Below, in pieces: positions 26,735 through 35,086 of a DNA stretch of 64,000 bases; position 1 is the stretch's first letter, and the number at the start of each line of letters is the position of its first letter. Both the position numbers and the translations under genes were made by a program. The stretch spans positions 17,978-81,977 of the forward strand of contig JAFSVL010000080.1 of assembly GCA_017445015.1 (NCBI GenBank), given 5' to 3'. Below the pieces are notes generated by a model. It was not told where the DNA came from and did no database searches. It saw only the letters and a list, made by a program, of their open reading frames with translations. This stretch comes from Bacteroidales bacterium (GTDB taxonomy: Bacteria > Bacteroidota > Bacteroidia > Bacteroidales > UBA932).

Positions 26735-28057
26735 ATGAAAGGATTATTGTTGATTTGTATGCTGAATGCGGCGCAGGTGGATTCATTGCCGCAGCAGCCC
26801 CTGGTCATTACGCTGGAAGATGCGATCAAGGTCGCACTCAGCGAGAACGTGTCCGTGGTAGTGGCGGATCAGGAAATTGAACGGACGAAGTACGCCAAGC
26901 GGGGCACCTATGCCTCGCTTTTTCCGCAAATTGACGGCTCGGCGTCATACCAGCGCACCATCAAGAGGCAGATGATGTACATGGACGTGCCCATTCCCGG
27001 CATGGAGGGCGGCAGCGGATTTGAAGTGGGCCGCTGGAATACCTGGAATGTCGGAGTCAGCGCGGCGATGCCCCTGGTGAACGCGGCTTTGTGGAAGAGC
27101 ATCCAGATTTCCGGCGACGATGTCGAACTTGCCGTCGAGAAAGCCCGCGGTTCCCGGCTCGAAACGGTGGGACAGGTCAAGAACGCCTACTACGGCGTCC
27201 TGCTCGCCAGGGAACTTGCCGAAGTGTACCGGCAGGTCTATGAGAATGCCGTGCAGAACCTGGACAAGGTGCAGAAGCGCAGCAATGTGCAGAAAGCGTC
27301 TGAACTGGATTTGGTGCGGGCCAAGACGGCCGTCGCCAATGCCATCCCCAACGTATATGACGCTCAGAACACCATTTATCTGGCCCTGTGGCGCCTGAAG
27401 GCCGTCATGGGCGTGGACCTGGAACGTGACATCGACGTGGCGGGCCGGCTCTCCGACTATGCCGACGCCATGCTTCTCGACGCCGGGGATTATGCCGACG
27501 CCGACCTCTCGGACAACAGCACGCTCCGGCAACTGGAAATCCAGGCGGAGCAGCTCTCCAAAACGGTTCAGCTCCAGGCGCTTGCCTACGTGCCGACGCT
27601 CTCGCTTGCCTATTCCTATTCGCTGAACGCATTGCAGAACGACTTCAATTTCAGCGCATACAAATGGTCGCCCTATTCCTTTGTGGGCCTTTCGCTCCAG
27701 ATTCCCATCTTTTCGGGCGGGAAACGCTACTATAACCTCAAGCAGGCGAAGGTGCGCAGTGCGGAACTCGACCTCCAGCGCACGGAGACGGAGCGGCAGC
27801 TCAGGATTGCCATCCGCAGTTCCGTGAATTCCATGGAAACGGCGGTCAAGACCTATGCGGCCGCGCTTGTGGCGCAGGAATCGGCCCAGAAAGCCTACGA
27901 TATCGCCGCTAAGTCCTATGAAGTGGGGCGCAGCACCCTGACGGACCTCGGGGATGCGCAACTTGCCCTTGTTCAGGCGCAGTTGAATGTAAACCAGGCG
28001 GTTTACTCGTATGTTTCCGCGAAGGCGGAGTTGGAACAAATCCTTGGAAAAGAATAA
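26735..28057 (+). CDS. TolC-family outer-membrane efflux channel
   Basis: The 440-residue product has a signal peptide (about 1-18) and the repeated long helical hairpins of TolC-like trimeric channels. Marks are L-T-L-E-D-A-I-x-x-A-L near the start (here V-I-T-L-E-D-A-I-K-V-A-L), an internal repeat around residues 60-210 and 240-430, and a late Y-x-x-G-x-x-T-L-x-D-L-x-D-A-x (Y-E-V-G-R-S-T-L-T-D-L-G-D-A-Q). It forms the outer-membrane exit duct for the adaptor and pump encoded directly downstream. The ATG at 26735 is used because it starts the signal peptide. It ends 10 bp before the adaptor gene. Confidence 0.93.
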   Translation: MKGLLLICMLNAAQVDSLPQQPLVITLEDAIKVALSENVSVVVADQEIERTKYAKRGTYASLFPQIDGSASYQRTIKRQMMYMDVPIPGMEGGSGFEVGRWNTWNVGVSAAMPLVNAALWKSIQISGDDVELAVEKARGSRLETVGQVKNAYYGVLLARELAEVYRQVYENAVQNLDKVQKRSNVQKASELDLVRAKTAVANAIPNVYDAQNTIYLALWRLKAVMGVDLERDIDVAGRLSDYADAMLLDAGDYADADLSDNSTLRQLEIQAEQLSKTVQLQALAYVPTLSLAYSYSLNALQNDFNFSAYKWSPYSFVGLSLQIPIFSGGKRYYNLKQAKVRSAELDLQRTETERQLRIAIRSSVNSMETAVKTYAAALVAQESAQKAYDIAAKSYEVGRSTLTDLGDAQLALVQAQLNVNQAVYSYVSAKAELEQILGKE

Positions 28058-28067
28058 AACAGATACA

Positions 28068-29090
28068 ATGGACAACATTTCGAAAATGGTCATCCTCGCT
28101 GCGGCAGCACTGGTGTGCGGTTGCGGCGTCAAGAAGAAAAATGAACCGGCGGCGGTGACGCAGGAAAGGATCCCCGTCGTATCGGTATCCACCGTAGAAC
28201 GCCGTGACGTGGCGCACAGCGAGGTCTATTCCTCGACGGTCCTCGCCAATGTCACCAATAACATCGCCCCGCAGACCGGCGCCCGCATCCAGAAGATTCG
28301 CGCAGAGGTAGGGGATTTCGTGAGCGCCGGGCAGATTCTCGCGGAAATGGACCGCGTGCAGCTCGACCAGGCGCGGCTCAAACTCGTCAACGACTCCACG
28401 GAACTGGCCCGCCTGCGCGGCCTCTATGAGGTCGGCGGCCTGTCCAAATCGGACTACGATGCGGCGGAACTCGGCTACAAGGTCAGCCGCACCTCCTATG
28501 CCAACCTGCTCGAAAATACGATTTTGCGCGCTCCCGTGAGCGGCGTCGTCACCGCCCGCAACTATGACCGGGGCGACATGTACACGATGACGCAGCCCAT
28601 TTTCACGGTGCAGCAGATTACGCCCGTGAAACTGCTTGTCGGCATCTCGGAGAGCGACTACAGCCGCGTCAACCGCGGCGACAAAGTCACCGTCGAAGCG
28701 GACGCGCTGCCGTCCCGCCGTTTTCAGGGGACCATCCAGCGGATTTATCCGACGATGGATGCCTCTTCGCATACTTTCAATGCGGAAGTCATCGTGCCCA
28801 ATGCGGACCGGGCCCTGCGCCCCGGGATGTTCGCCCGGGTGACGGTCACTTTCGACACCCAGAACAGCGTCATGATACCCGATATCGCCGTCATCAAACT
28901 CCAGGGCTCCGGCCAGCGGATGGCCTATGTGGTGACGGAATCAGGAGTCGCGCAGCTGCGTGTCCTGACCCTTGGCGTACACGTCGGCAAGGAGTACGAG
29001 GTGCTTTCCGGGCTTGATGAAGGGGACAAAGTGGTCGTGAAGGGGCAGTCTTCCCTGCAGGACGGCGTTAAAGTGAAGGTGGAACAATGA
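28068..29090 (+). CDS. RND efflux periplasmic adaptor (membrane fusion protein), lipoprotein
   Basis: The 340-residue product has a lipoprotein signal ending at about Cys19 (V-C-G-C). Domain order is typical: a barrel-sandwich lipoyl half (Q-T-G-A-R-I-Q-K-I-R-A-E-V-G-D-F-V), a very short alpha hairpin (about 95-140), the second lipoyl half with R-A-P-V-S-G-V-V, a beta barrel and a membrane-proximal domain. It bridges pump and channel. The stop overlaps the pump start (ATGA). The export substrate cannot be told from sequence. Confidence 0.93.
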   Translation: MDNISKMVILAAAALVCGCGVKKKNEPAAVTQERIPVVSVSTVERRDVAHSEVYSSTVLANVTNNIAPQTGARIQKIRAEVGDFVSAGQILAEMDRVQLDQARLKLVNDSTELARLRGLYEVGGLSKSDYDAAELGYKVSRTSYANLLENTILRAPVSGVVTARNYDRGDMYTMTQPIFTVQQITPVKLLVGISESDYSRVNRGDKVTVEADALPSRRFQGTIQRIYPTMDASSHTFNAEVIVPNADRALRPGMFARVTVTFDTQNSVMIPDIAVIKLQGSGQRMAYVVTESGVAQLRVLTLGVHVGKEYEVLSGLDEGDKVVVKGQSSLQDGVKVKVEQ

Positions 29091-32000
29091 GCATTTACAG
29101 GAAAGCCGTCAATAATCCGGTGACCACCTCACTGGTGTTCATCGCGTTCATGATTCTGGGTATCTTCTCGCTCTCGAAGACGAGCATCGCCCTGTTTCCG
29201 GAATTCGATTCCAACGTCATCATGGTCATGTCTTCCTATCCGGGGGCCAGTGCCGCCGATATCGAGACCAACCTGACCAAAGTGCTGGAGAATTCCCTGA
29301 ACGGTGTCGCGAATCTCAAGAAACTGAATTCCCAGTCCAAGGAAAACATCTGTATGCTGACCCTCGAGTTCGAGTACGGCATCGATATCGAGGAGGCGAC
29401 AAATGACGTCCGGGACAAGTTGGACATGGTGAATTCGATGCTGCCGGACGGCGCATCCGTTCCCGTCATTTTCAAGTTCAGCGCGGACGACATGCCGATC
29501 ATGATCCTGTCGGCGACGGCAGCGGAAAGCCTCCCCGGCCTGAACAAGATTCTCGATGACAAGGTGGCGACGCCGCTGGCGCGGATCTCCGGCGTCGGAA
29601 CCGTTTCGGTGGTCGGTGCGCCTACGCGCGAAATCCAGGTCTATTGCGATCCGGAGCGCCTCCAGGCCTACGGGCTTTCCATCGGCGCGATTTCGCAGAT
29701 CATTGCCGCGGAAAACCGCAACATCCCTTCCGGGAATGTCGATATCGGCTCCGAGACCTATACCCTGCGCGTGCAGAAGGAATTTTCCGATCCTTCCGAG
29801 ATGCTGGATATCGTCGTCGGGACTTCCGGGGGGAAAACGGTCTATCTGCGGGATGTCGCCCGTATCCGGGACGGCAGCGAGGAGCGTGAGCAGGAATCCT
29901 ATACCAATGGTCTGCGTTCCGCCCGTATCATCATCCAGAAGCAGTCCGGCGCCAATGCCGTCAATGTCATCCGGAATGTCAAGAAGACGCTGGAGAGGGT
30001 GGCGCCCACCCTGCCTTCCGATATCGAGATCAAGACGGTGGTGGATACCTCGGACAACATCATCAACACCATCAATTCCCTGAAGGAAACCATCATCATT
30101 ACCTTTATCGTGGTAATGCTGGTCGTATTTATCTTCCTCGGCCGGTGGCGGGCGACCTTCATCATCATCCTTTCCATCCCGATGGCCCTGCTGGCCTCGC
30201 TGATTTACCTCTTTGCGACCGGCAATACCCTGAACATCATTTCGATGTCGGCACTCTCCATCGCTATAGGAATGGTGGTGGACGACGCCATCGTGGTGCT
30301 GGAGAATGTGTCTTCTCACCTGGAGAAAGGGGAAAAACCCAAGGAGGCGGCCGTGCTCGCCACTTCCGAAGTGGCCATCTCGGTCGTCGCGTCCACCCTG
30401 ACGATGCTCTGCGTCTTCCTGCCCCTGACCATGATTCAGGGCATGGCCGGCATCATGTTCCGGCAGCTGGGCTGGATCGTGAGCATCATCATGATCGTTT
30501 CCACGACGGCGGCCCTTACGCTGGTGCCCATGCTCTGCTCGCGCATGCTCCGGGCGGGACGTAAGGAAGGAAAGGTGTACAAGGCGATATTCGGGCCCAT
30601 AAACCGTTTTCTCGATGCCATATCGCGCGGATATGCGCGCCTGATCGCCTGGGCGACGACGCACCGCAAGACCGTTATATTCGGCGCTTTCGGCATCTTC
30701 GTGGCCGTGGTTGTCCTGCTGGGACCGAAACTCAAGACCGAATTCTTCCCGCGGGCCGACCAGGGCCGTCTTCAGGTGAATATCGAACTGCCTATGGGAA
30801 CGGCACAGGAGGTGACCCGCGATTTTGTGGAGCGCTTCTATGACGACCTCATGGAAGCCATTCCCGAAATCGTTATCTGCAACATTACCTTCGGCCAGGC
30901 GGACACCGACAATGCGTTTGCCAATCTCCGGGCGAACGGCACGCATGTTGTCCAGATGAACATCAATGTGGGCAGCATGGAGGACCGCGAGCGCTCTGTC
31001 TTCGAAATGTCGGACATCATCCGTTCCCTGATGGGCCGGTATCCTGAAATCCGCCGCGGAACCGTCACCGAAGGCGGCGGCGGCATGGGAGCGGCCTCCT
31101 CGGTGACCATCGAGGTCTATGGTTACGATTTTGAGGCTACGGACCGCGTCGCCAAGGCCCTGCAGGCCAAGATGCTGCAGGACCCGGTATTCTCCCAGGT
31201 TACCCTGAGCCGTGACGAATACACCCCTGAATACCAGTTCGACTTTGACCGTACCAAACTGGCTCTCAACGGCTTGAATTCCAGTACGGCCGGTGCCGCC
31301 TTCAGTGCGGCGATGAGCGGCAGCCTGGCCTCCTATTACCGTGAGGACGGCGAAGAATACGATATCCGTGTCCGCTATGCACCGGAATACCGTACCAGCG
31401 TGTCGGATATGGAGAATATCGTTATCTACAACGCCTTCGGCAGGGCCGTCCGGATGAAGGAACTCGGCAATATCGTGGAAACACGGGTGCCTCCGACCAT
31501 CGAGCGAAAGGACCGGGCGCGCCTGATTTCCGTGAAGGGCATCGTCGCACGCGGGGCGGCGCTCAGCGATGCGGTGGCTTCTTCCCAGCGGGCGCTCGAT
31601 GAGACGGACATCCCTTCGGAGATTACGCCGGTCATCGCCGGAGATTATGAAGACCAGCAGGACATGTTCTCCGATTTGTTCGTGCTCATCGTTTTGATTA
31701 TCATCCTGGTGTATATGGTGATGGCCTCGCAGTTCGAATCGTTCATGAGCCCGTTCGTCATTATGTTCTCGCTGCCCTTCGCCCTGGTCGGCGTGATTCT
31801 GGGCTGCGTCCTTACGGGAACCCCGCTGGGCGTGATGGCGCTGATCGGCGTCATTATCCTGCTGGGTATCGTGGTGAAGAACGGTATCGTGCTCATCGAC
31901 TATACCATCCTCTGCCGGGAACGCGGCATGAGCGTACTGGAGGCGTCGGTTACGGCCGCGAGAAGCCGTCTGCGCCCGATTTTGATGACGACCCTCACCA

Positions 32001-32182
32001 CGGTGCTCGGTATGCTTCCGATGGCGCTCGGCAGGGGGGAAGGCTCGGAGATGTGGGTGTCGCTGGGCATGACGGTGTGCTGGGGTCTGACGGTATCGAC
32101 CCTGGTGACGCTGGTCCTCATCCCCACGGTGTATTGTGTGTTTGCCACACGGCAGGAAAATCGTAAAGCGAAAAAAGCATGA
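29087..32182 (+). CDS. RND-family multidrug/solute efflux permease (HAE1/AcrB-like)
   Basis: The 1031-residue inner-membrane pump has twelve predicted helices and two large periplasmic loops. N-terminal P-V-T-T-S-L-V-F, G-A-S-A-A-D-I-E and the proton-relay pair Asp399-Asp400 in G-M-V-V-D-D-A-I-V-V-L-E-N-V identify a proton-driven HAE-type RND transporter. A second-half G-I-V-V-K-N-G-I-V-L-I-D matches TM10. The N-terminal half resembles Bacteroidetes AcrB-like pumps; drug specificity is unknown. It is translationally coupled to both neighbours by ATGA overlaps. Confidence 0.96.
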   Translation: MSIYRKAVNNPVTTSLVFIAFMILGIFSLSKTSIALFPEFDSNVIMVMSSYPGASAADIETNLTKVLENSLNGVANLKKLNSQSKENICMLTLEFEYGIDIEEATNDVRDKLDMVNSMLPDGASVPVIFKFSADDMPIMILSATAAESLPGLNKILDDKVATPLARISGVGTVSVVGAPTREIQVYCDPERLQAYGLSIGAISQIIAAENRNIPSGNVDIGSETYTLRVQKEFSDPSEMLDIVVGTSGGKTVYLRDVARIRDGSEEREQESYTNGLRSARIIIQKQSGANAVNVIRNVKKTLERVAPTLPSDIEIKTVVDTSDNIINTINSLKETIIITFIVVMLVVFIFLGRWRATFIIILSIPMALLASLIYLFATGNTLNIISMSALSIAIGMVVDDAIVVLENVSSHLEKGEKPKEAAVLATSEVAISVVASTLTMLCVFLPLTMIQGMAGIMFRQLGWIVSIIMIVSTTAALTLVPMLCSRMLRAGRKEGKVYKAIFGPINRFLDAISRGYARLIAWATTHRKTVIFGAFGIFVAVVVLLGPKLKTEFFPRADQGRLQVNIELPMGTAQEVTRDFVERFYDDLMEAIPEIVICNITFGQADTDNAFANLRANGTHVVQMNINVGSMEDRERSVFEMSDIIRSLMGRYPEIRRGTVTEGGGGMGAASSVTIEVYGYDFEATDRVAKALQAKMLQDPVFSQVTLSRDEYTPEYQFDFDRTKLALNGLNSSTAGAAFSAAMSGSLASYYREDGEEYDIRVRYAPEYRTSVSDMENIVIYNAFGRAVRMKELGNIVETRVPPTIERKDRARLISVKGIVARGAALSDAVASSQRALDETDIPSEITPVIAGDYEDQQDMFSDLFVLIVLIIILVYMVMASQFESFMSPFVIMFSLPFALVGVILGCVLTGTPLGVMALIGVIILLGIVVKNGIVLIDYTILCRERGMSVLEASVTAARSRLRPILMTTLTTVLGMLPMALGRGEGSEMWVSLGMTVCWGLTVSTLVTLVLIPTVYCVFATRQENRKAKKA

Positions 32183-32472
32183 AAGCATTGTTTATAACCT
32201 ATAACCAGGCCTATAACGAGGAGGTTGTGGAACTGCTGGACAAGCACGGGCAGCGCGGTTTCACCCGCTGGGTGGATGTGCAGGGCCGCGGAGGGGTTGA
32301 CGGAACGCCGCACATGGGCAACCATGCCTGGCCGGAAATGAACCACGCGCTGCTGACGATGGTGGAGGATGAGATGGCGGCCGTCCTGCTCGCCGGGTTG
32401 AAGGCGATGGACGAAGCCTCTCCGAACCTGGGTCTGAGGGCCTTCGCCTGGCAGATAACGGACTGTGTTTAG
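32179..32472 (+). CDS. Small transporter-associated protein (PG0541-like)
   Basis: The 97-residue soluble protein starts inside the pump stop codon (ATGA). It resembles the small PG0541-type proteins that follow RND pump genes in Bacteroidetes, with a PII-like size and pattern: M-K-A-L-F-I-T-Y-N at the start, a central histidine-bearing H-M-G-N-H-A-W-P and a basic end. Conserved coupling to the pump suggests a regulatory or assembly role, but the function is not established. The name is given from memory of the family and the context. Confidence 0.68.
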   Translation: MKALFITYNQAYNEEVVELLDKHGQRGFTRWVDVQGRGGVDGTPHMGNHAWPEMNHALLTMVEDEMAAVLLAGLKAMDEASPNLGLRAFAWQITDCV

Positions 32473-32485
32473 TATTTATGAAAAA

Positions 32486-32504
32486 TAATTTTTTCATTGT
32501 TTCT
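32486..32504. repeat. 19-nt T-rich intergenic motif
   Basis: TAATTTTTTCATTGTTTCT is identical at 13381-13399 and 18 of 19 at 8228-8246; 63667-63684 has a near match. Here A-runs just before it (about 32479-32485) can pair with its T-run, a terminator-like shape after the efflux operon. Confidence 0.6.
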
Positions 32505-32548
32505 GAACTGTTTTTCAGCCGTTGCTGAAACAAGTCGAAAAGAATTCA

Positions 32549-32556
32549 TATATTTG
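32549..32556 (+). promoter_or_regulatory. -7 box TATATTTG for trxA
   Basis: Ends 4 nt before the trxA ATG at 32561. A TTG lies at 32522-32524 but the 24-bp spacer is longer than usual. A hairpin TTTCAGC-CGTT-GCTGAAA (32513-32530) covers that area. Confidence 0.55.
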
Positions 32557-32560
32557 CGGA

Positions 32561-32875
32561 ATGGAAACAATAATTACGAACAACAATATCGACCAGGTGC
32601 TTGCCTCCGACAAGCTGGTGGTCATTGATTTCTGGGCTTCGTGGTGCGGCCCCTGCCGTATGCTTTCACCGACCGTCGAGGAACTGGCGGGCGAATATGA
32701 AGGCAAGGCCGTCATCGCGAAATGTAACGTGGACGACTGCGAGGATGCGGCGATGCGCTTCGGCGTGCGGAACATCCCCAATGTGGTATTTGTCAAAAAC
32801 GGGCAGGTCGTGGACCGCTCCGTGGGCCTCGTCCCCAAGCAGGTGCTCGCGGACAAGATTAATGCCTTAATTTAG
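32561..32875 (+). CDS. trxA: Thioredoxin
   Basis: The 104-residue cytoplasmic disulfide reductase has the redox motif W-C-G-P-C (Cys29 and Cys32), V-I-D-F-W-A before it, and the cis-proline loop N-I-P-N-V. Length and positions are those of a plain thioredoxin with no signal peptide. The upstream ATG-less extension is rejected because the -7 box ends 4 nt before this start. It is followed after 10 bp by an outer-membrane protein gene, possibly co-transcribed. Confidence 0.96.
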   Translation: METIITNNNIDQVLASDKLVVIDFWASWCGPCRMLSPTVEELAGEYEGKAVIAKCNVDDCEDAAMRFGVRNIPNVVFVKNGQVVDRSVGLVPKQVLADKINALI

Positions 32876-32885
32876 AACAGTCCTC

Positions 32886-33470
32886 ATGAAAAAATTGATT
32901 GCAGTGGTGGCTGCGGCGCTCATTTGCACCGGCGCCTTTGCCAAGGTAGGTCTGATCGGCGGTGTTTCGTTTTCTCCCCAGAACGTATCGTTCAAGGATT
33001 TGCAGCAGTGGCATGCCGGTCTGACCTGGGAAATTCCCCTTGTTATCGGTTTCTCTCTCCAGCCCAGTCTTTTGTATGCGACCAAGGCCGGTATTGCCGG
33101 GAACGAGATGAGTGCGGAATCTCTCAAGATGGGGTATGTCCAGCTTCCCGTCCAGCTCCTTTGGGGTCCTGACATTGCGAACGGCAATTTCAAGCCCTAT
33201 ATCTTTGCCGAGCCTTATGTCGGTTATAACCTGACGCAGAACGGGCAGTGGGTGGATGTGAAAAATATCAAGGATGCAGGCAAACTGTTTGACTGGGGCG
33301 GTGGTCTTGGCGTAGGTGTAAAGCTTTTCAAGCACCTGCAGGTTACGGGCAAGTATGTCTGGAGTTTCGGCAGCATTGTCGCTGCGGACGGTGCCGTCAA
33401 CGAGGAATACAAGAACTTCGACATCAAGAGTCCCGGCGCGATCACGATTTCCGCAGCCATCCTTTTCTGA
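32886..33470 (+). CDS. Small outer-membrane beta-barrel protein
   Basis: The 194-residue product has a cleavable signal peptide (M-K-K-L-I-A ... T-G-A-F-A-K, about 1-20). It is followed by alternating hydrophobic/aromatic strands consistent with an eight-stranded barrel of the PorT/OMP_b-brl type. It ends in A-A-I-L-F, with a terminal Phe as expected for recognition by the Bam machinery. No enzyme motifs. The role is unknown; it sits between thioredoxin and a LOG-family protein. Confidence 0.72.
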   Translation: MKKLIAVVAAALICTGAFAKVGLIGGVSFSPQNVSFKDLQQWHAGLTWEIPLVIGFSLQPSLLYATKAGIAGNEMSAESLKMGYVQLPVQLLWGPDIANGNFKPYIFAEPYVGYNLTQNGQWVDVKNIKDAGKLFDWGGGLGVGVKLFKHLQVTGKYVWSFGSIVAADGAVNEEYKNFDIKSPGAITISAAILF

Positions 33471-33471
33471 G

Positions 33472-34002
33472 ATGGACGGGAAAGCTGCGGTTTTCTTTTG
33501 TTCCGCGGTTTCCGAGATCGACCCCAAGTACAACCAGGCTGCCCGGGCGTGTGTCCGTGCGGCCTGTTTGTCGGGATACGGAATCGTAAGCGGCGGCACT
33601 GTCAAAGGTTGCATGAAGGTCGTGGCGGATACCGCCGCTGCCTTGGGGGCGCCCAACAGGGGCGTGCTTCCCCGTTTCATGCGGGGCTTGGAACATCCGT
33701 CCCTCACGGAAACCCTTTGGACCGATACGATGTCGCAGCGCAAGGAACTGATGCGCTGCGGAACCTGCCTGGCCGTGGCCCTGCCGGGGGGAATCGGGAC
33801 GCTGGATGAACTTTCGGAGACCCTTTGCCTGGCGAAGATGGGGCTTTATCGCGGCCGGGTGGTCGCGCTGAACCTGGACGGGTTCTACGATGCCTACCGT
33901 GCCCAATTGGACCGTTTCGTGCAGGAGGGAATGTTGAGCGGACAGGCCCGGGCCCTGATTGATTTCCCCGAGACGGTGGAGGCGTTTGAAAAGTTGTTAT
34001 AG
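33472..34002 (+). CDS. LOG-family (TIGR00730-like) protein, possible nucleotide 5'-monophosphate phosphoribohydrolase
   Basis: The 176-residue product has a Rossmann-like fold with S-G-G-T-V-K-G-C-M early. The signature P-G-G-I-G-T-L-D-E is preceded by an R-K-x-L-M box (Q-R-K-E-L-M), which are the catalytic pieces of LONELY GUY cytokinin-activating enzymes and related bacterial proteins. These cleave N6-modified or other AMP-type nucleotides, though many bacterial members have no tested activity. The ATG at 33472 starts one base after the upstream stop; it ends 5 bp before holB. Confidence 0.88.
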   Translation: MDGKAAVFFCSAVSEIDPKYNQAARACVRAACLSGYGIVSGGTVKGCMKVVADTAAALGAPNRGVLPRFMRGLEHPSLTETLWTDTMSQRKELMRCGTCLAVALPGGIGTLDELSETLCLAKMGLYRGRVVALNLDGFYDAYRAQLDRFVQEGMLSGQARALIDFPETVEAFEKLL

Positions 34003-34007
34003 TTAAG

Positions 34008-34934
34008 ATGTCGGAACTCCTGCATACGCTTCAAGGCCTGGTGGACTCCGGAAAGGTCCCCCACGCGATACTGCTGCATGAAGATGACGGCGGCGGAGGC
34101 GTTCCCCTGGCCTTGCGTTTTCTGGAGTATCTGTTCGGCGAGTCCGGAGGTAAAATCTCTAAACTGATCCATCCGGACGTGCATTTTATCTTTCCGACAA
34201 CATCATCTTCGAAGTCCTGTCTGCCCGCCTGGCGTTCCCTGGTGCTCTCGAATCCCTACTTCCGGCAGGAGGACCTGACGGCGGCGCTCGGCATCGAGGG
34301 GAAATCGGCGATGATTGCCGTGGCGGAGGCGAAGGAGATGCTTTCGGCCCTTGCGCTCAGTGCGCTGGAGGGCGGTTACCGGGCCGTGCTGATGTATCTT
34401 CCTGAAAAAATGAACGCGGAAGCGGCGAACCGTCTGCTGAAGATGGTGGAGGAACCGCCGGCCATGACGCAGTTTGTCTTTGTGACCCATGCCCCGGAGA
34501 AGGTGCTGACGACGATTGCCTCCCGCTGCCAGCGTTACCGGGTACCGCCCCGTACCGGAGAGGACGCGCTACGGGCGAATCCACAGTTCTCCGCCGTGTT
34601 GCAGGAGATGCTGGACGCGGTTGTCCGGAAGGACCTGCTGTCGCTGCTCGAAGCGTCGGACAAGGCGGCGTCGCTGCCTTCCCGGGAAAACGTGACGGAG
34701 TTCTGCCGTTATGCGTCGGGGATGCTCCGGCAGTTGTTCCTTTTGCAACAGGGCCTGGCAGCCCTGCAGGGACCTCTTGATGCGGAATGGGTGCGCTATG
34801 GCACGGCGCTGCCCAGGACATTCCCGCGCAAGGCGCTCTCGGCCTTTGACCGGGCGGTCCTGCTGACGGGACGGAATGTGAATTTGAAACTGGTTTTTGC
34901 GGAGCTTGCCTGCTCTTTATACAATGACAGGTAA
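34008..34934 (+). CDS. holB: DNA polymerase III delta-prime-like subunit
   Basis: The 308-residue AAA+ clamp-loader protein has a V-P-H-A-I-L-L start, where active homologues have a P-loop. Here G-G-G-G replaces the usual G-x-x-G-x-G-K, so ATP binding is likely lost, as in delta-prime. It also has L-M-Y-L-P-E-K-M-N-A-E-A-A-N-R-L-L-K-M-V-E-E-P-P, T-I-A-S-R-C-Q-R-Y and a helical collar domain. The zinc-knuckle cysteines of E. coli HolB are missing. The Bacteroidetes order holB-ricT-gldH supports the call. Confidence 0.87.
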   Translation: MSELLHTLQGLVDSGKVPHAILLHEDDGGGGVPLALRFLEYLFGESGGKISKLIHPDVHFIFPTTSSSKSCLPAWRSLVLSNPYFRQEDLTAALGIEGKSAMIAVAEAKEMLSALALSALEGGYRAVLMYLPEKMNAEAANRLLKMVEEPPAMTQFVFVTHAPEKVLTTIASRCQRYRVPPRTGEDALRANPQFSAVLQEMLDAVVRKDLLSLLEASDKAASLPSRENVTEFCRYASGMLRQLFLLQQGLAALQGPLDAEWVRYGTALPRTFPRKALSAFDRAVLLTGRNVNLKLVFAELACSLYNDR

Positions 34935-34939
34935 TGACA

Positions 34940-35061
34940 GATAAGCTGTTTCAGTTTGAAGACTACGCCCCTTTGGGGCTATCCCTCCCATCGCAGGCGA
35001 TGGGCCCCTCCCACTCACGGCTGCGTGGGCGCAGACGGTCTTCAAACTGAAACACCTTATC
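34940..35061. repeat. Structured repeat, family 2 (24-bp stem with three-hairpin core)
   Basis: Arms 34940-34963 and 35038-35061 pair at 23 of 24 positions. The 74-nt interior holds GCCCC-TTT-GGGGC, then CCCATCGC/GCGATGGG, then the spacer CCCCTCCCACTCACG, then CTGCG/CGCAG. The same spacer and hairpin order appears in the opposite orientation at 63567-63676. It fills the 152-bp gap between holB and ricT and would interrupt read-through if formed in RNA. Confidence 0.88.
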
Positions 35062-35086
35062 TTATCAATATTGTACAATTTAATTT

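Noticed and set aside
26720-26737. TATTTTTATG directly at the TolC start as another fused -7 box
   Set aside because: It lacks the TTTG end of the consensus and overlaps the ATG itself; the box at 26649 fits better.
29129-32188. 1019-codon open frame on the minus strand
   Set aside because: It lies entirely antisense to the RND pump; the translated product is low-complexity His/Arg/Asp-rich, typical of the complement of a GC-rich gene.
34008-34934. dnaX/gamma-type clamp loader instead of delta-prime
   Set aside because: The P-loop is degenerate (no G-K-T/S), the protein is only 308 residues and lacks the C-terminal domains of DnaX.
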